64,000 nucleotides of DNA. Source: Pyrinomonas methylaliphatogenes. GTDB taxonomy: Bacteria > Acidobacteriota > Blastocatellia > Pyrinomonadales > Pyrinomonadaceae. Location: assembly GCF_000820845.2 (NCBI RefSeq), contig NZ_CBXV010000008.1, positions 392,705-456,704 on the forward strand, in the 5' to 3' direction. The notes beneath the pieces were generated by a model, which saw only the letters and a list, made by a program, of their open reading frames with translations, did no database searches and had not been told where the DNA came from. The translations under genes were made by a program, and so were the position numbers. Positions 8,946 to 17,488 of this stretch are shown in pieces (within the stretch, counting starts at the first letter, position 1; each line of letters starts with the position of its first letter).

Positions 8946-10121
8946 TCACTCGATGACCTCGAAGATCGAAGGTTTTGGCTCCGATGCGGGCGACATCCCT
9001 TGCGCGCGCAGATAGTCGTCGCCCGAAGAGAGCCCTTTGAGCGCCAGGAGCAAGTTGTTCTGGTTGGTGGCAAACGCCAAACCATCCTCGAGCGTGATGA
9101 TCCCGCGTTCGATCATCCCTTTGATCACCGTGTCGAAATCTTGCATCCCGTCCAGTTGACCATCGCGCATCGCATCGAGCAGAGATTTGCCCTCCGATTC
9201 GCCCTCTTGGATGTACTCGCGCGTGCGCGGCGTGGATTTCAAGATCTCAACCGCTGCGATGCGACCACGACCGTCAGCCCGCGGAATCAAACGCTGCGAG
9301 ATGATGTAGCGGAAAGTCTGGGCCAGTCGCGTGCGAATCACCGGCTCTTCGTTCTTCGGATAGAGCCCAATGATGCGATCGACCGTCTTCGAAGCATCGA
9401 TCGTGTGCAGCGTCGAAAGGACGAGATGGCCAGTCTCCGCCGCTTCGAGCGCGATCTCGGTCGTCTCGAGATCGCGCATCTCGCCGATCAGGATAACCTT
9501 CGGCGCCTGACGTAGCGCGGCGCGCAGCGCCGAAGGGAAATCGACGGCGTCCGAACCGATCTCGCGCTGGTTGATGGTCGAATTCTTGTGCGTGTGCAAG
9601 AACTCGATCGGATCCTCGATCGTGACGATGTGATAGTGCTTCGTCTCGTTGATGAGATCGATGATCGCGGCTAAGGTCGAACTCTTGCCCGATCCGGTAG
9701 GCCCGGTCACGAGGACTATGCCGTTGCGCAACTCGGCGATCTCGGCAAGCTGCGGCGGCAAACGCAACGAGCGGAGCGTCGGGATCTCGGTCGGGATCAA
9801 GCGCATGACGATCGAATAGGTGCCGCGCTGCTGGAAGATGTTCACGCGAAAGCGCGTGCGCGACGGCAGAGAGAAACTGAGATCGACGGCGCCGGTCCGA
9901 ATCAAACGCTCCGCTGCGTCGGGATGGCCCTTGAGGATCGCCATGGCGAGGATCTCGGTCTGATAGGGCGTAAGCTTCTGCACCCCCAAAGGCTGTACGG
10001 GAGTCAATTTCCCGTTGATCTCCACCTGCGGCGGCTGCCCGACGGAGAAGTTGAGGTCGCTGATCTTGTCGGAAACGAGCAACATGCGTTCGATGATCGG
10101 CGCAGGATCGAAGAAACTCAT
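8946..10121 (-). CDS. pilT: type IV pilus retraction ATPase PilT
   Basis: A 391-residue PilT/PilU-family secretion ATPase, a normal length. It powers pilus retraction at the inner membrane. Motifs seen: Walker A GPTGSGKS (140-147), Asp box TIEDPIEF (from 167), Walker B VILIGEMRD (209-217), and His box TGHLVLSTLHT (230-240). The ATG at 10121 is preceded by GGAG at 5 bp and gives the family-typical N-terminus; a longer upstream reading would add low-complexity sequence. The extended C-terminus is more PilU-like than the shortest PilT proteins, so the exact paralogue is open. The gene appears to be followed by the zinc-ribbon/pseudo-receiver gene in one operon. Confidence 0.92.
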   Translation of the reverse strand: MSFFDPAPIIERMLLVSDKISDLNFSVGQPPQVEINGKLTPVQPLGVQKLTPYQTEILAMAILKGHPDAAERLIRTGAVDLSFSLPSRTRFRVNIFQQRGTYSIVMRLIPTEIPTLRSLRLPPQLAEIAELRNGIVLVTGPTGSGKSSTLAAIIDLINETKHYHIVTIEDPIEFLHTHKNSTINQREIGSDAVDFPSALRAALRQAPKVILIGEMRDLETTEIALEAAETGHLVLSTLHTIDASKTVDRIIGLYPKNEEPVIRTRLAQTFRYIISQRLIPRADGRGRIAAVEILKSTPRTREYIQEGESEGKSLLDAMRDGQLDGMQDFDTVIKGMIERGIITLEDGLAFATNQNNLLLALKGLSSGDDYLRAQGMSPASEPKPSIFEVIE

Positions 10122-10550
10122 AGCGGCTCCGGAAAAGAAGGCTCGTCTCGAGGTCGGCGGGACGCAAGCGCGCCCCGCCCGCATCATTGTTGCCCATCTC
10201 CCGCGATAAACGCAAGCAAAAATTTTTAAACACACTCCTTGTTCCGAAACTAGCTTTAGCGCGGGGCCGTCCTCAGGCTCTCCGTTCGGCTCTTCGCGCC
10301 CTCCTGCGCGCCTTTTGGCTTCCCGCCTCTGCCAACAAAGCCGCCCTTCCGCTTGATTCCGCCCTAGATCATGCGTTAAATTCCTCGTGGGGTCGTGCAC
10401 ATTCAAACGCTGGCTGCGCTCCGTAGCGGCTTGGAAACTTAAAGATCTTGTTCGCTCGTTTTTCCATTGCGCCCGCAATGCGAACTGTGTCGTCCACTAC
10501 GCCGCTTCCCGAGCGGCGCGTGATAGCGAGATCGAGTAGAGAGAGGCACG
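10122..10550. other. divergent intergenic region, pilT / cdaA
   Basis: A 429-bp gap between divergent genes. A candidate rightward promoter for cdaA is TTGATT (10353-10358), 17 bp, TTAAAT (10376-10381), which would give a leader of about 160 bp. An A/T run at about 10217-10227 may belong to the leftward pilT promoter. I see no riboswitch consensus or repeat pair. Confidence 0.35.
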
Positions 10551-11405
10551 GTGATACTGCTCTTGTCCTACACGGAGTATCTAGAACGGCTAAGCGAACC
10601 GCGCAGCATCGTGGATGTCGCTTTGGTCTTCGTCATCGTCTACACCGTGCTTCGTTTGGTGCGTGGGACGCGCGCGGCCCCGATGGCTGCGGGACTGCTC
10701 GGTTTTGCGGCCCTCTACTGGCTCGCCATCTGGCAGAGACTCGCGACGCTTGAATTCATTCTGCGCAGCGCGCTTCTGTATGTCGGCGTCGCGGTCATCG
10801 TCCTTTTCCAGACCGAGATCAGGCAAGCGCTCATCTCCCTTGGGAACCGGTTGCGTCTCCCTTTGTGGCGGAGCCATCGCGGGCAGTTTGGCGAAGGCGT
10901 ATACGATGAGATAGTGCTTGCCGCGACGACGCTCGCCTCGACCAAAACGGGGGCCTTGATCGTCATCGAGCGCGGGATAAGTTTGACGAACGCAGCCGAG
11001 AGCGGCATCAGACTTGACGCCGAGCTGAGCTACGATCTTCTCGTGGCGATCTTCAATCCGGCCTCCCCCTTGCACGATGGGGCGGTGATCATTCGCGAGC
11101 ATCGCATCGTCGCCGCCTCGTGCTTTTTGCCGTTGACGCTCAATCCGCTTCTGTCGAAAGATTTGGGCACGCGCCATCGCGCGGCCATCGGCATCACAGA
11201 GGTCACCGATGCCGTCGCCATCGTCGTTTCGGAGGAGACGGGCCTCATTTCGTTCGTCGAACGCGGGCAGATCAAGCGAGGTCTCGATGCCACGCGGTTG
11301 CGGGCCGCGATCGTGCAGGCCTTGCTGGCGCCGCGTCAGAGGCGCAGGGTGGGAAGGCTGGGCGCGGAGACCGAGCGCGAAGCGGAAGAGGCGATCACCA
11401 CTTAA
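10551..11405 (+). CDS. cdaA: membrane diadenylate cyclase CdaA
   Basis: A 284-residue DisA_N-family enzyme that condenses two ATP into c-di-AMP. Three N-terminal transmembrane segments (about 20-36, 43-60, 68-86) are followed by the cyclase domain. The signature motifs are intact: DGA at 176-178 (in SPLHDGAVII) and RHR at 208-210 (in GTRHRAAIG). The start is GTG with AGAGG 4 bp upstream. It is followed by cdaR and glmM in the usual Firmicutes-like order, but a 347-bp repeat-filled gap separates it from cdaR. Its product should be the ligand for the riboswitch in front of kimA. Confidence 0.95.
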   Translation: MILLLSYTEYLERLSEPRSIVDVALVFVIVYTVLRLVRGTRAAPMAAGLLGFAALYWLAIWQRLATLEFILRSALLYVGVAVIVLFQTEIRQALISLGNRLRLPLWRSHRGQFGEGVYDEIVLAATTLASTKTGALIVIERGISLTNAAESGIRLDAELSYDLLVAIFNPASPLHDGAVIIREHRIVAASCFLPLTLNPLLSKDLGTRHRAAIGITEVTDAVAIVVSEETGLISFVERGQIKRGLDATRLRAAIVQALLAPRQRRRVGRLGAETEREAEEAITT

Positions 11406-11419
11406 CCAGAGCTTGGGCA

Positions 11420-11507
11420 AACGAGAAGTTTTCGAGAAGGCGAACTTCGATCTCTTGCGGGTTCTTCTGCATCTCCGCTTACGGCCAACGAGAAGTTTTC
11501 GAGAAGG
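11420..11507. repeat. direct-repeat pair, 21 bp, 67-bp period
   Basis: Two perfect copies of AACGAGAAGTTTTCGAGAAG plus a final G lie at 11420-11440 and 11487-11507, with unrelated sequence between them. This is the first of three consecutive but different repeat pairs in the cdaA-cdaR gap. Confidence 0.8.
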
Positions 11508-11551
11508 GCCGGGGATCGGGCGGATCGAAGCCTTCAAAAGCTGCCGCACCG

Positions 11552-11640
11552 CAGAACGATGCAGGAGTCATCAGCTTTGCCGCGCTGCGCAAACTACAGG
11601 GCGCGCAGGTGCACCGTCAGAACGATGCGGGAGTCATCAG
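11552..11640. repeat. direct-repeat pair, 23 bp, 66-bp period
   Basis: Copies at 11552-11574 and 11618-11640 differ at one position (CAGAACGATGCAGGAG versus CAGAACGATGCGGGAG, then TCATCAG). The DNA between them is unrelated. The second copy overlaps the start of the next repeat family by 6 bp. Confidence 0.8.
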
Positions 11641-11723
11641 TCCAAGTTCGGGCGGATTAAAGTTCAAGCCATGCGCGGGCAAAAGGCGGCGCAGCCATCA
11701 ATCCAAGTTCGGGCGGATTAAAG
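11635..11723. repeat. direct-repeat pair, 28 bp, 61-bp period
   Basis: Copies at 11635-11662 and 11696-11723 differ at one position. The core is TCCAAGTTCGGGCGGATTAA. Its second copy ends 29 bp before the cdaR start codon, so the repeats may fall within the leader of cdaR-glmM. Confidence 0.8.
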
Positions 11724-11752
11724 CCTTTAAAAGCGGCTGAGCCTATTCGAGA

Positions 11753-12712
11753 ATGAACGGACGCGGATCGAGCTTTCAACCGGTGACTGGATTTTTGTAC
11801 GCGATCGGGCGTTGGATGCGCGCCCTGCTTTTCGATGACTGGGCATTGAAGGCGTTGGCGCTGGGCATTTCTTTGGCCTTGTGGTTTGCGGTTGCGAGCC
11901 AACGCACTCCGGCGGCGATCCGTTTGCGCGGCGTGCCGTTAGTCTTCCTGCTTCCCAACGACGTAGAGATCGGCAATACGCCGCGCGACGAAGTCGAGCT
12001 GACGTTGCGCGGCGCGAAGAGCGCGCTCGATTCGCTCAACGTGCGCAATTTGGTGGCGACGGTCGATTTGCGTAACTACGAATTGGGCGAGCGCGTTCTG
12101 ATCCTCACGCCTGACCGCATCTCGATGGAACTTCCCGAAGGCGTGCGCATAGAGGATGTCGAGCCCGATCGGATACCGATTCGACTCGAACGGCGCATCG
12201 TGCGCGAGGTGATGGTCGAGCCGCGTTTCGAAGGGCGTCTCCCTGATGGGTTTGAGATCCGTCGCGTCCAGGTCATGCCGGAATTGATCAAGGTCCGCGG
12301 TCCAGAGAGCCACGTCAACGCGCTTCAGAAGGTGGCGACCGAATCGATCCTGCTCGATGGGCGGCGCAACAGCTTTACAGCGCAGCAAGTTGCGGTGAAC
12401 ATCCCGGATGCCAAAGTCGTCGCGCTGGAGCCGAGCGTCGCCGTGCAAGTAGAGATCGCGGAGCAGCGCGTAGAAAGGCAGATTTCGAACATCACCGTCA
12501 TCAATGATGAGCGCCATGCGCCCGACCATGCGAGCATCGTCGTGCGCGGCCCGCGTTCGGTCGTCGAGAGTTTGCGCGCAGAAGACTTGACCTTGAAACT
12601 CGAGCGAAGCGATGATGGCTCCATCCGTCCGCATCTGGACGGACCGCCGGGGATCGTCGGGCAACTGGAACTCGTCTCCATCACCCCAAAACTCTTCACG
12701 AAGAAGTCTTGA
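11753..12712 (+). CDS. cdaR: CdaR, YbbR-domain regulator of CdaA
   Basis: A 319-residue protein with one transmembrane helix (about residues 31-48, LKALALGISLALWFAVAS) and then an extracytoplasmic part of YbbR-type beta repeats (about 50-310, with repeated PxxIxVRGP-like turns such as LIKVRGPESHV and IVVRGPRSVV). In bacteria with this operon, CdaR contacts CdaA at the membrane and modulates c-di-AMP synthesis. The gene lies between cdaA and glmM, which supports the call. The start follows a GAGA-rich stretch. Confidence 0.88.
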   Translation: MNGRGSSFQPVTGFLYAIGRWMRALLFDDWALKALALGISLALWFAVASQRTPAAIRLRGVPLVFLLPNDVEIGNTPRDEVELTLRGAKSALDSLNVRNLVATVDLRNYELGERVLILTPDRISMELPEGVRIEDVEPDRIPIRLERRIVREVMVEPRFEGRLPDGFEIRRVQVMPELIKVRGPESHVNALQKVATESILLDGRRNSFTAQQVAVNIPDAKVVALEPSVAVQVEIAEQRVERQISNITVINDERHAPDHASIVVRGPRSVVESLRAEDLTLKLERSDDGSIRPHLDGPPGIVGQLELVSITPKLFTKKS

Positions 12713-12745
12713 AATCCTTTTCGCGAAACGAGGCGGCGAACAGAG

Positions 12746-14149
12746 ATGGCGAAACTATTTGGGACTGACGGGATGCGCGGCGAGGCTGGTCGTTTCCCGC
12801 TTGACGTCGAGACCGTGTGCGCGACGGGACGTTCGCTCACACGTCATCTGGCCGAAAGATTGGGGCGCGCGCCGCAGATCATCGTCGGACGCGACACGCG
12901 CGAATCGGGGGCCTGGATCGCGTCGGCGCTCATCTCAGGCGCGCAGCAAGCCGGCGCTCGATGCTCTTCCGCCGGCGTCATGACGACGCCCGGCGTCGCC
13001 TTCCTCACGCAACATCTTCAGGCCGATGCCGGCGTCGTCATCAGCGCTTCGCACAATCCTTTCAGCGATAACGGGATCAAGATCTTCGCGCCGACGGGCC
13101 AGAAGCTCGACGAGCGGTTGGAGCGATTGATCGAAGAGGACATCTTCGCGGAACGCGCGGCAAGCGAAGTTGAGGATCATTCAGGGGAAGCGCGCCATTC
13201 GAGCTTCACCGCCGGTCCAGTAGAAACGCCCGCGCGATCCATAGAGGATTCAAATCTGGTCCGCGAGATGCGCGAGCTTTACCTTCAACATCTCGCGAGC
13301 AAAGCCGATGGGCTTCGCCTCGATGGCTTGAAGGTCGTGATCGATTGCGCCAATGGCGCGGCTTCGGAGATCGCGCCCGAGTTCTTCGCGCGGCTCGGCG
13401 CGCGCGTCGCGCCGATTCACAATCGCCCCGACGGACGCAACATCAACCGCGATTGCGGATCGCTCCATCTCGACAGCCTACGGCGTACCGTCCTCGAACA
13501 GGGAGCCGATGTCGGCGTCGCTTTCGATGGCGATGCCGATCGCGCCCTCTTCATCGACGAACGCGGCGAGACGGTGGATGGCGACGCTGTGCTTTGGATC
13601 ATGGCGCAGCGCATGCAAGAGCGCGGCGAGCTTTCGGCGAACACGGTAGTCGCCACGGTGATGAGCAACATGGGGCTTGAAGTGGCTTTGCGCGAGCGCG
13701 GGATCAAATTGCTCCGCACGCCTGTGGGCGATAAATACGTTCTCGACGAACTCATCCGAACGGGGGCGACGCTCGGCGGCGAGCAATCGGGCCACATCAT
13801 CTTCCCTCGTTTGAGTCTGGCGGGCGACGGGTTGCTCACGGCGTTGCAAGTCTTCCGTGCGATGCGCGAGGCGGCGAAGGGCCTGAGCGAACTCGCCGCC
13901 GGTTTCGCGCCCTTCCCGCAAGTGCTCGTCAACGTGCGCGTGCGCGAGAAAGCGCCGTTCGATGAAGTGGCGGCGATCAAAGCTTGCGCCGACGAGATCG
14001 AACGGGCGCTCGACGGTCAAGGCAGGCTTCTGCTCCGTTATTCGGGAACGGAACCGCTCGCCCGCATCATGATCGAGGGGCGCGATCGCCCCATGATCGA
14101 AGCGCTGGTCTCACAACTAGCCTCAGTCATCGAACGTGAACTCGGCTGA
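12746..14149 (+). CDS. glmM: phosphoglucosamine mutase GlmM
   Basis: A 467-residue enzyme that converts glucosamine-6-phosphate to glucosamine-1-phosphate for UDP-GlcNAc and peptidoglycan synthesis. The catalytic phosphoserine loop is ISASHNP with Ser102, the metal loop is DGDADR (261-266), the sugar loop is GGEQSG, and the phosphate-binding loop is RYSGTEPLARIM near the C-terminus. The length is typical. It starts 33 bp after cdaR. GlmM is known to bind and inhibit CdaA in several bacteria, which fits the conserved operon. Its product also feeds the UDP-HexNAc genes that follow. Confidence 0.96.
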   Translation: MAKLFGTDGMRGEAGRFPLDVETVCATGRSLTRHLAERLGRAPQIIVGRDTRESGAWIASALISGAQQAGARCSSAGVMTTPGVAFLTQHLQADAGVVISASHNPFSDNGIKIFAPTGQKLDERLERLIEEDIFAERAASEVEDHSGEARHSSFTAGPVETPARSIEDSNLVREMRELYLQHLASKADGLRLDGLKVVIDCANGAASEIAPEFFARLGARVAPIHNRPDGRNINRDCGSLHLDSLRRTVLEQGADVGVAFDGDADRALFIDERGETVDGDAVLWIMAQRMQERGELSANTVVATVMSNMGLEVALRERGIKLLRTPVGDKYVLDELIRTGATLGGEQSGHIIFPRLSLAGDGLLTALQVFRAMREAAKGLSELAAGFAPFPQVLVNVRVREKAPFDEVAAIKACADEIERALDGQGRLLLRYSGTEPLARIMIEGRDRPMIEALVSQLASVIERELG

Positions 14150-14616
14150 GGAGTCGTCCCCTTCGATCCGTTTTATCAGCAAAGTACAACTTCCCAATCG
14201 AGATTCAGCGCGCTGCCCGAACGACCTCACGCTCGCTTCAACAGGTCTTCGAAAACCTCTTCGGCGAGGCTCTGCTTTGTTGGCTCGACCGTTCACGCTC
14301 GCCTCAAAAGGTCTTCGAAAACCCGATCGCCTACGCGAAAGCCTTCGTCCTGTCACGCTCGCTTCAACAGGTCTTCGAAAACTCCCGGCGACATTAGCCC
14401 TCTCCCCTGCCTTGTGGTAGATTTAAGGGCCCGCCGGAGAGTCCAGCGGCGGAGAAGTGGATGCGTGATCGTCTCGTGTTCGGGCCCACAAACCATCTCG
14501 CCGTCATTGGGCGCGACCGTTTTCGCGGGATGATGTTGGAAGGCGGCGAGCTTTAGCCTTTTCATCAAATGCGATCTCTCACGAAACCATTTCATGATCG
14601 GGTCAGCTGAAGGGTC
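14150..14616. other. intergenic region after glmM
   Basis: A 467-bp gap. Its first half holds the triplet repeat described separately. The second half (14390-14616) is non-repetitive. Small open frames here run through the repeats in both directions and do not look coding. I find no convincing terminator or promoter. Confidence 0.5.
14227..14382. repeat. direct-repeat triplet, 30 bp, 66- and 60-bp periods
   Basis: Three 30-bp copies lie at 14227-14256, 14293-14322 and 14353-14382. All begin TCACGCTCGC and end GGTCTTCGAAAAC. Copies 1 and 3 are identical; copy 2 differs at two positions. The spacers are 36 and 30 bp and are unrelated. This is the only locus in the window with three copies. Its TTCGAAAAC end is loosely shared with the repeat families at 507 and 11420. 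Confidence 0.85.
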
Positions 14617-15954
14617 ATGATCAAAGAAAGCTTGATAGATCTTATTGAAAAGAAGCGCGCCCACATCGGGGTCATCGGCCTCGGCTATGTGGGTTTGCCG
14701 TTAGCCGTCGAGTTCGCGCGCAAAGGGTTCCGCGCGACAGGATTCGAGGTGGATGGCCGCAAAGTCGAGCGCATCAAAAGCGGCGATTCCTACATCGGCG
14801 ATGTCCCATCCTCAGCGCTCAAAGAGGCGGTCACGGCGCAACGTCTAGATGCGACGACCGATTTCAAACTGCTCCGCGATTGCGATTGCATCATCATCTG
14901 CGTGCCGACGCCGCTTCGCAAAACCAAAGAGCCTGATATCTCCTACATCCTCGCCGCCACGGAAGAGATCAAGAAGAGTTTGCGGCGCGGGCAATTGATC
15001 GTCCTCGAATCGACCACTTACCCGGGCACGACCGACGAGGTACTGCTTCCAGCGTTCGAGGAGACGGGATTGAAGCTCGATCAGGATTTCCTGCTCGCTT
15101 TCAGTCCCGAACGAGTCGATCCGGGCAATCCCAAGTACCAAACGCACAACATCCCGAAGGTGGTCGGCGGCGTCAGTCCGGCTTCGACCGAAGCGGCCGC
15201 GGCACTCTACGGTCAGATCGTCAACGAGGTTCATCCCGTCAGTTCGGCGCGCGTGGCGGAAGCGGCCAAGCTTCTCGAGAACACTTTCCGCGCCGTCAAC
15301 ATCGGCATGGCTAACGAGATGGCGCGCCTTTGTTACGCGCTCGGCATCGACACATGGGAAGTGATTCGCGCCGCTGCGACCAAACCTTTCGGCTTCATGC
15401 CTTTCTATCCTGGACCGGGGATCGGGGGGCATTGTATTCCTCTCGACCCGCATTACCTTTCGTGGAAGGCGCGGCAGCACGGGTTCGAGTCGCGCTTCAT
15501 CTCGCTGGCCGAAGAGGTCAACTCACGCATGCCGGAGCATGTGGTCCAGCTCGTCATCGACGGGTTGAACGACGATCGCAAAGCGCTCAAAGGCGCGCGC
15601 ATTCTGCTTCTGGGCGTCGCTTACAAAAAGGATGTTGACGACGTGCGCGAAAGTCCCGCGCTTTCGATCATTGACCGGCTGCGCGCCAAAGGCGCTGACG
15701 TGCGCTACCATGATCCTCATGTGGAGGAAGTCCGCTTCGATGACGCGCACACGCAAGCGGGCGGAGATCCGCTCCGTTCAGTCGCTTTGACGCCGGAAGA
15801 ATTGGCGGCTGCCGATTGCGTTGTGATCGTCACCGATCACAGCAAGGTGGATTACGAGATGGTCGTCGAGCACGCGCGTTTGATCGTCGATACGCGAAAC
15901 GCGCTGAACGGCGATCTTCGCCAAACGGCGAAAGCGCGCATCATTCGCCTGTGA
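14617..15954 (+). CDS. UDP-N-acetylhexosamine 6-dehydrogenase (WbpA/WecC-like)
   Basis: A 445-residue UDP-glucose/GDP-mannose dehydrogenase family enzyme that oxidises C6 of a UDP-sugar to a uronic acid with two NAD+. The Rossmann motif is GLGYVGLP (21-28), the catalytic cysteine is Cys273 in GPGIGGHCIPLDP, and the central-helix SPER motif is present. The sequence resembles WbpA-type enzymes acting on UDP-GlcNAc more than UDP-glucose dehydrogenases. The following 2-epimerase gene supports an N-acetylated substrate, giving UDP-GlcNAcA or UDP-ManNAcA. First gene of the polysaccharide locus. Confidence 0.9.
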   Translation: MIKESLIDLIEKKRAHIGVIGLGYVGLPLAVEFARKGFRATGFEVDGRKVERIKSGDSYIGDVPSSALKEAVTAQRLDATTDFKLLRDCDCIIICVPTPLRKTKEPDISYILAATEEIKKSLRRGQLIVLESTTYPGTTDEVLLPAFEETGLKLDQDFLLAFSPERVDPGNPKYQTHNIPKVVGGVSPASTEAAAALYGQIVNEVHPVSSARVAEAAKLLENTFRAVNIGMANEMARLCYALGIDTWEVIRAAATKPFGFMPFYPGPGIGGHCIPLDPHYLSWKARQHGFESRFISLAEEVNSRMPEHVVQLVIDGLNDDRKALKGARILLLGVAYKKDVDDVRESPALSIIDRLRAKGADVRYHDPHVEEVRFDDAHTQAGGDPLRSVALTPEELAAADCVVIVTDHSKVDYEMVVEHARLIVDTRNALNGDLRQTAKARIIRL

Positions 15955-16212
15955 TCTTCGCGCGGCCCGCCCGCTCCGTTCAATCCGAACAGACATGACG
16001 CCCGCTCACGGAACCGGATCGGAAGATCTTCGCCAGGCGGGGCTAACCGGGCGATCATCAGAGGCGTTGGCTCCTTACCCTCTCCACCACGACCCCAGGT
16101 TCGACAGCGGGTAGACGAGAAAGCTTTCTCTCCACCATTACCACCTCAAATTGAATCGCCGCCCGACTTTGTGCGAATATCTCGCCTCAAGCTCGTGAAC
16201 TTCTCGACCTCC

Positions 16213-17313
16213 ATGCTCAAGACGATCGTCGTCGCTGGCGCGCGTCCGAATTTCATGAAGGTGGCGCCCATCATCCGCGCGATGCGGCGTCGCGCCGATG
16301 AGTTCACTCCGATTCTGGTTCACACTGGCCAGCACTATGACGCGCAGATGTCAGACGCATTCTTGCGCGATCTCGAACTTCCCGAACCGGATGTCTATCT
16401 CGGCGTCGGGTCGGGAACGCACGCCGAGCAGACGGCCGCCGTCATGACGCGGTTTGAACCTATCGTCGCGCGCGAACGGCCCGACTGGGTCGTGGTCGTC
16501 GGCGATGTCAACTCGACGCTCGCTTGCGCGCTCGTCTGCGCGAAGATGTGCGTTAAAGTCGCGCATGTCGAAGCCGGGCTTCGCAGCCGTGATCGCACCA
16601 TGCCGGAAGAGATCAACCGTCTGCTGACCGACCAGATCGCGGATCTGCTGCTGACGCCTTCGCCCGATGCTGATGAAAACCTTTTGCGCGAAGGCATCTC
16701 TCCCGAACGGATCAAACTGGTCGGCAACGTGATGATCGATTCGCTCTTCGAGAATCTGGCGCGAGCCGCCCGTTCGAACGTGCGCGAAAGGCTCGGACTT
16801 CAGGTGGGCCAGTACATCGTCGCCACTTTACACCGCCCGTCGAACGTGGATGAGCCGCAGACGCTGGCCCGACTGCTCGGCGCGTTCGATGAGATCGGAA
16901 AGGCGCTCCCCGTGATCTTCCCTGCGCATCCGCGGACGGAGGCGCGGCTGGATGAATTCAATCTGCGCGGCTGTTACTCCGCCGAGCGCGTGCGCCTCAT
17001 CGAACCGCTCGGCTATCTCGACTTTTTGCAGCTTTTCAGCGGCGCGCGCCTCGTGCTGACCGATTCCGGCGGCATTCAGGAAGAGACGACGGCGCTTGGC
17101 ATCCCCTGCTTGACTTTGCGCGAGAACACGGAACGTCCCATCACCGTCACGATGGGAACGAACAAGATCGTCGGCACGGATCGGGCGCGCATCGTCGAAG
17201 AGGCGTCGCGCGCGTTGACCGAAGAGATCCGGCGCGCGCCCACACGCATCCCTCTCTGGGACGGACGCACGGCGGATCGTATCCTCGATGCGTTGCTAGA
17301 AGCATCAAGGTGA
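16213..17313 (+). CDS. wecB: UDP-N-acetylglucosamine 2-epimerase
   Basis: A 366-residue GT-B-fold, non-hydrolysing epimerase that interconverts UDP-GlcNAc and UDP-ManNAc. Landmarks are VAGARPNFMKVAP at the N-terminus, HTGQHYD, HVEAGLRSRDRTMPEEINR, and the late substrate-binding DSGGIQEE. I chose the ATG at 16213 because family members begin just before this motif; GTG codons at 16171 and 16195 are in frame and no start has a clear Shine-Dalgarno. With the dehydrogenase upstream it would give UDP-ManNAcA-type precursors. It may also act on UDP-GlcNAcA, as WbpI does. Confidence 0.92.
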   Translation: MLKTIVVAGARPNFMKVAPIIRAMRRRADEFTPILVHTGQHYDAQMSDAFLRDLELPEPDVYLGVGSGTHAEQTAAVMTRFEPIVARERPDWVVVVGDVNSTLACALVCAKMCVKVAHVEAGLRSRDRTMPEEINRLLTDQIADLLLTPSPDADENLLREGISPERIKLVGNVMIDSLFENLARAARSNVRERLGLQVGQYIVATLHRPSNVDEPQTLARLLGAFDEIGKALPVIFPAHPRTEARLDEFNLRGCYSAERVRLIEPLGYLDFLQLFSGARLVLTDSGGIQEETTALGIPCLTLRENTERPITVTMGTNKIVGTDRARIVEEASRALTEEIRRAPTRIPLWDGRTADRILDALLEASR

Positions 17314-17488
17314 GGCGACTCGCTATGGTCCGAGAAACTCCCGTCCCACCTGACGCTCAACGGGGAAGCCTCTTCTGATCGCGCGCCGCTCGTTTGGAGC
17401 TTTCGCCGCAGCCGCGGCGCTTCGATCCGCTTTCGATCGCCCTTCCTGGGGCTTGCCCTTCGCCCGATCATCTGAAAGACTCATCCGT

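Noticed and set aside
11120..11740. A 206-residue rightward frame spanning the end of cdaA and the repeats.
   Set aside because: The first half is a shadow of cdaA in another frame and the second half is the repeat DNA.
11406..14400. Calling the repeat groups CRISPR arrays.
   Set aside because: Each group has only two or three copies, often with mismatches and unequal spacers, the sequences differ between groups, and there are no cas genes. They are listed as repeats instead.
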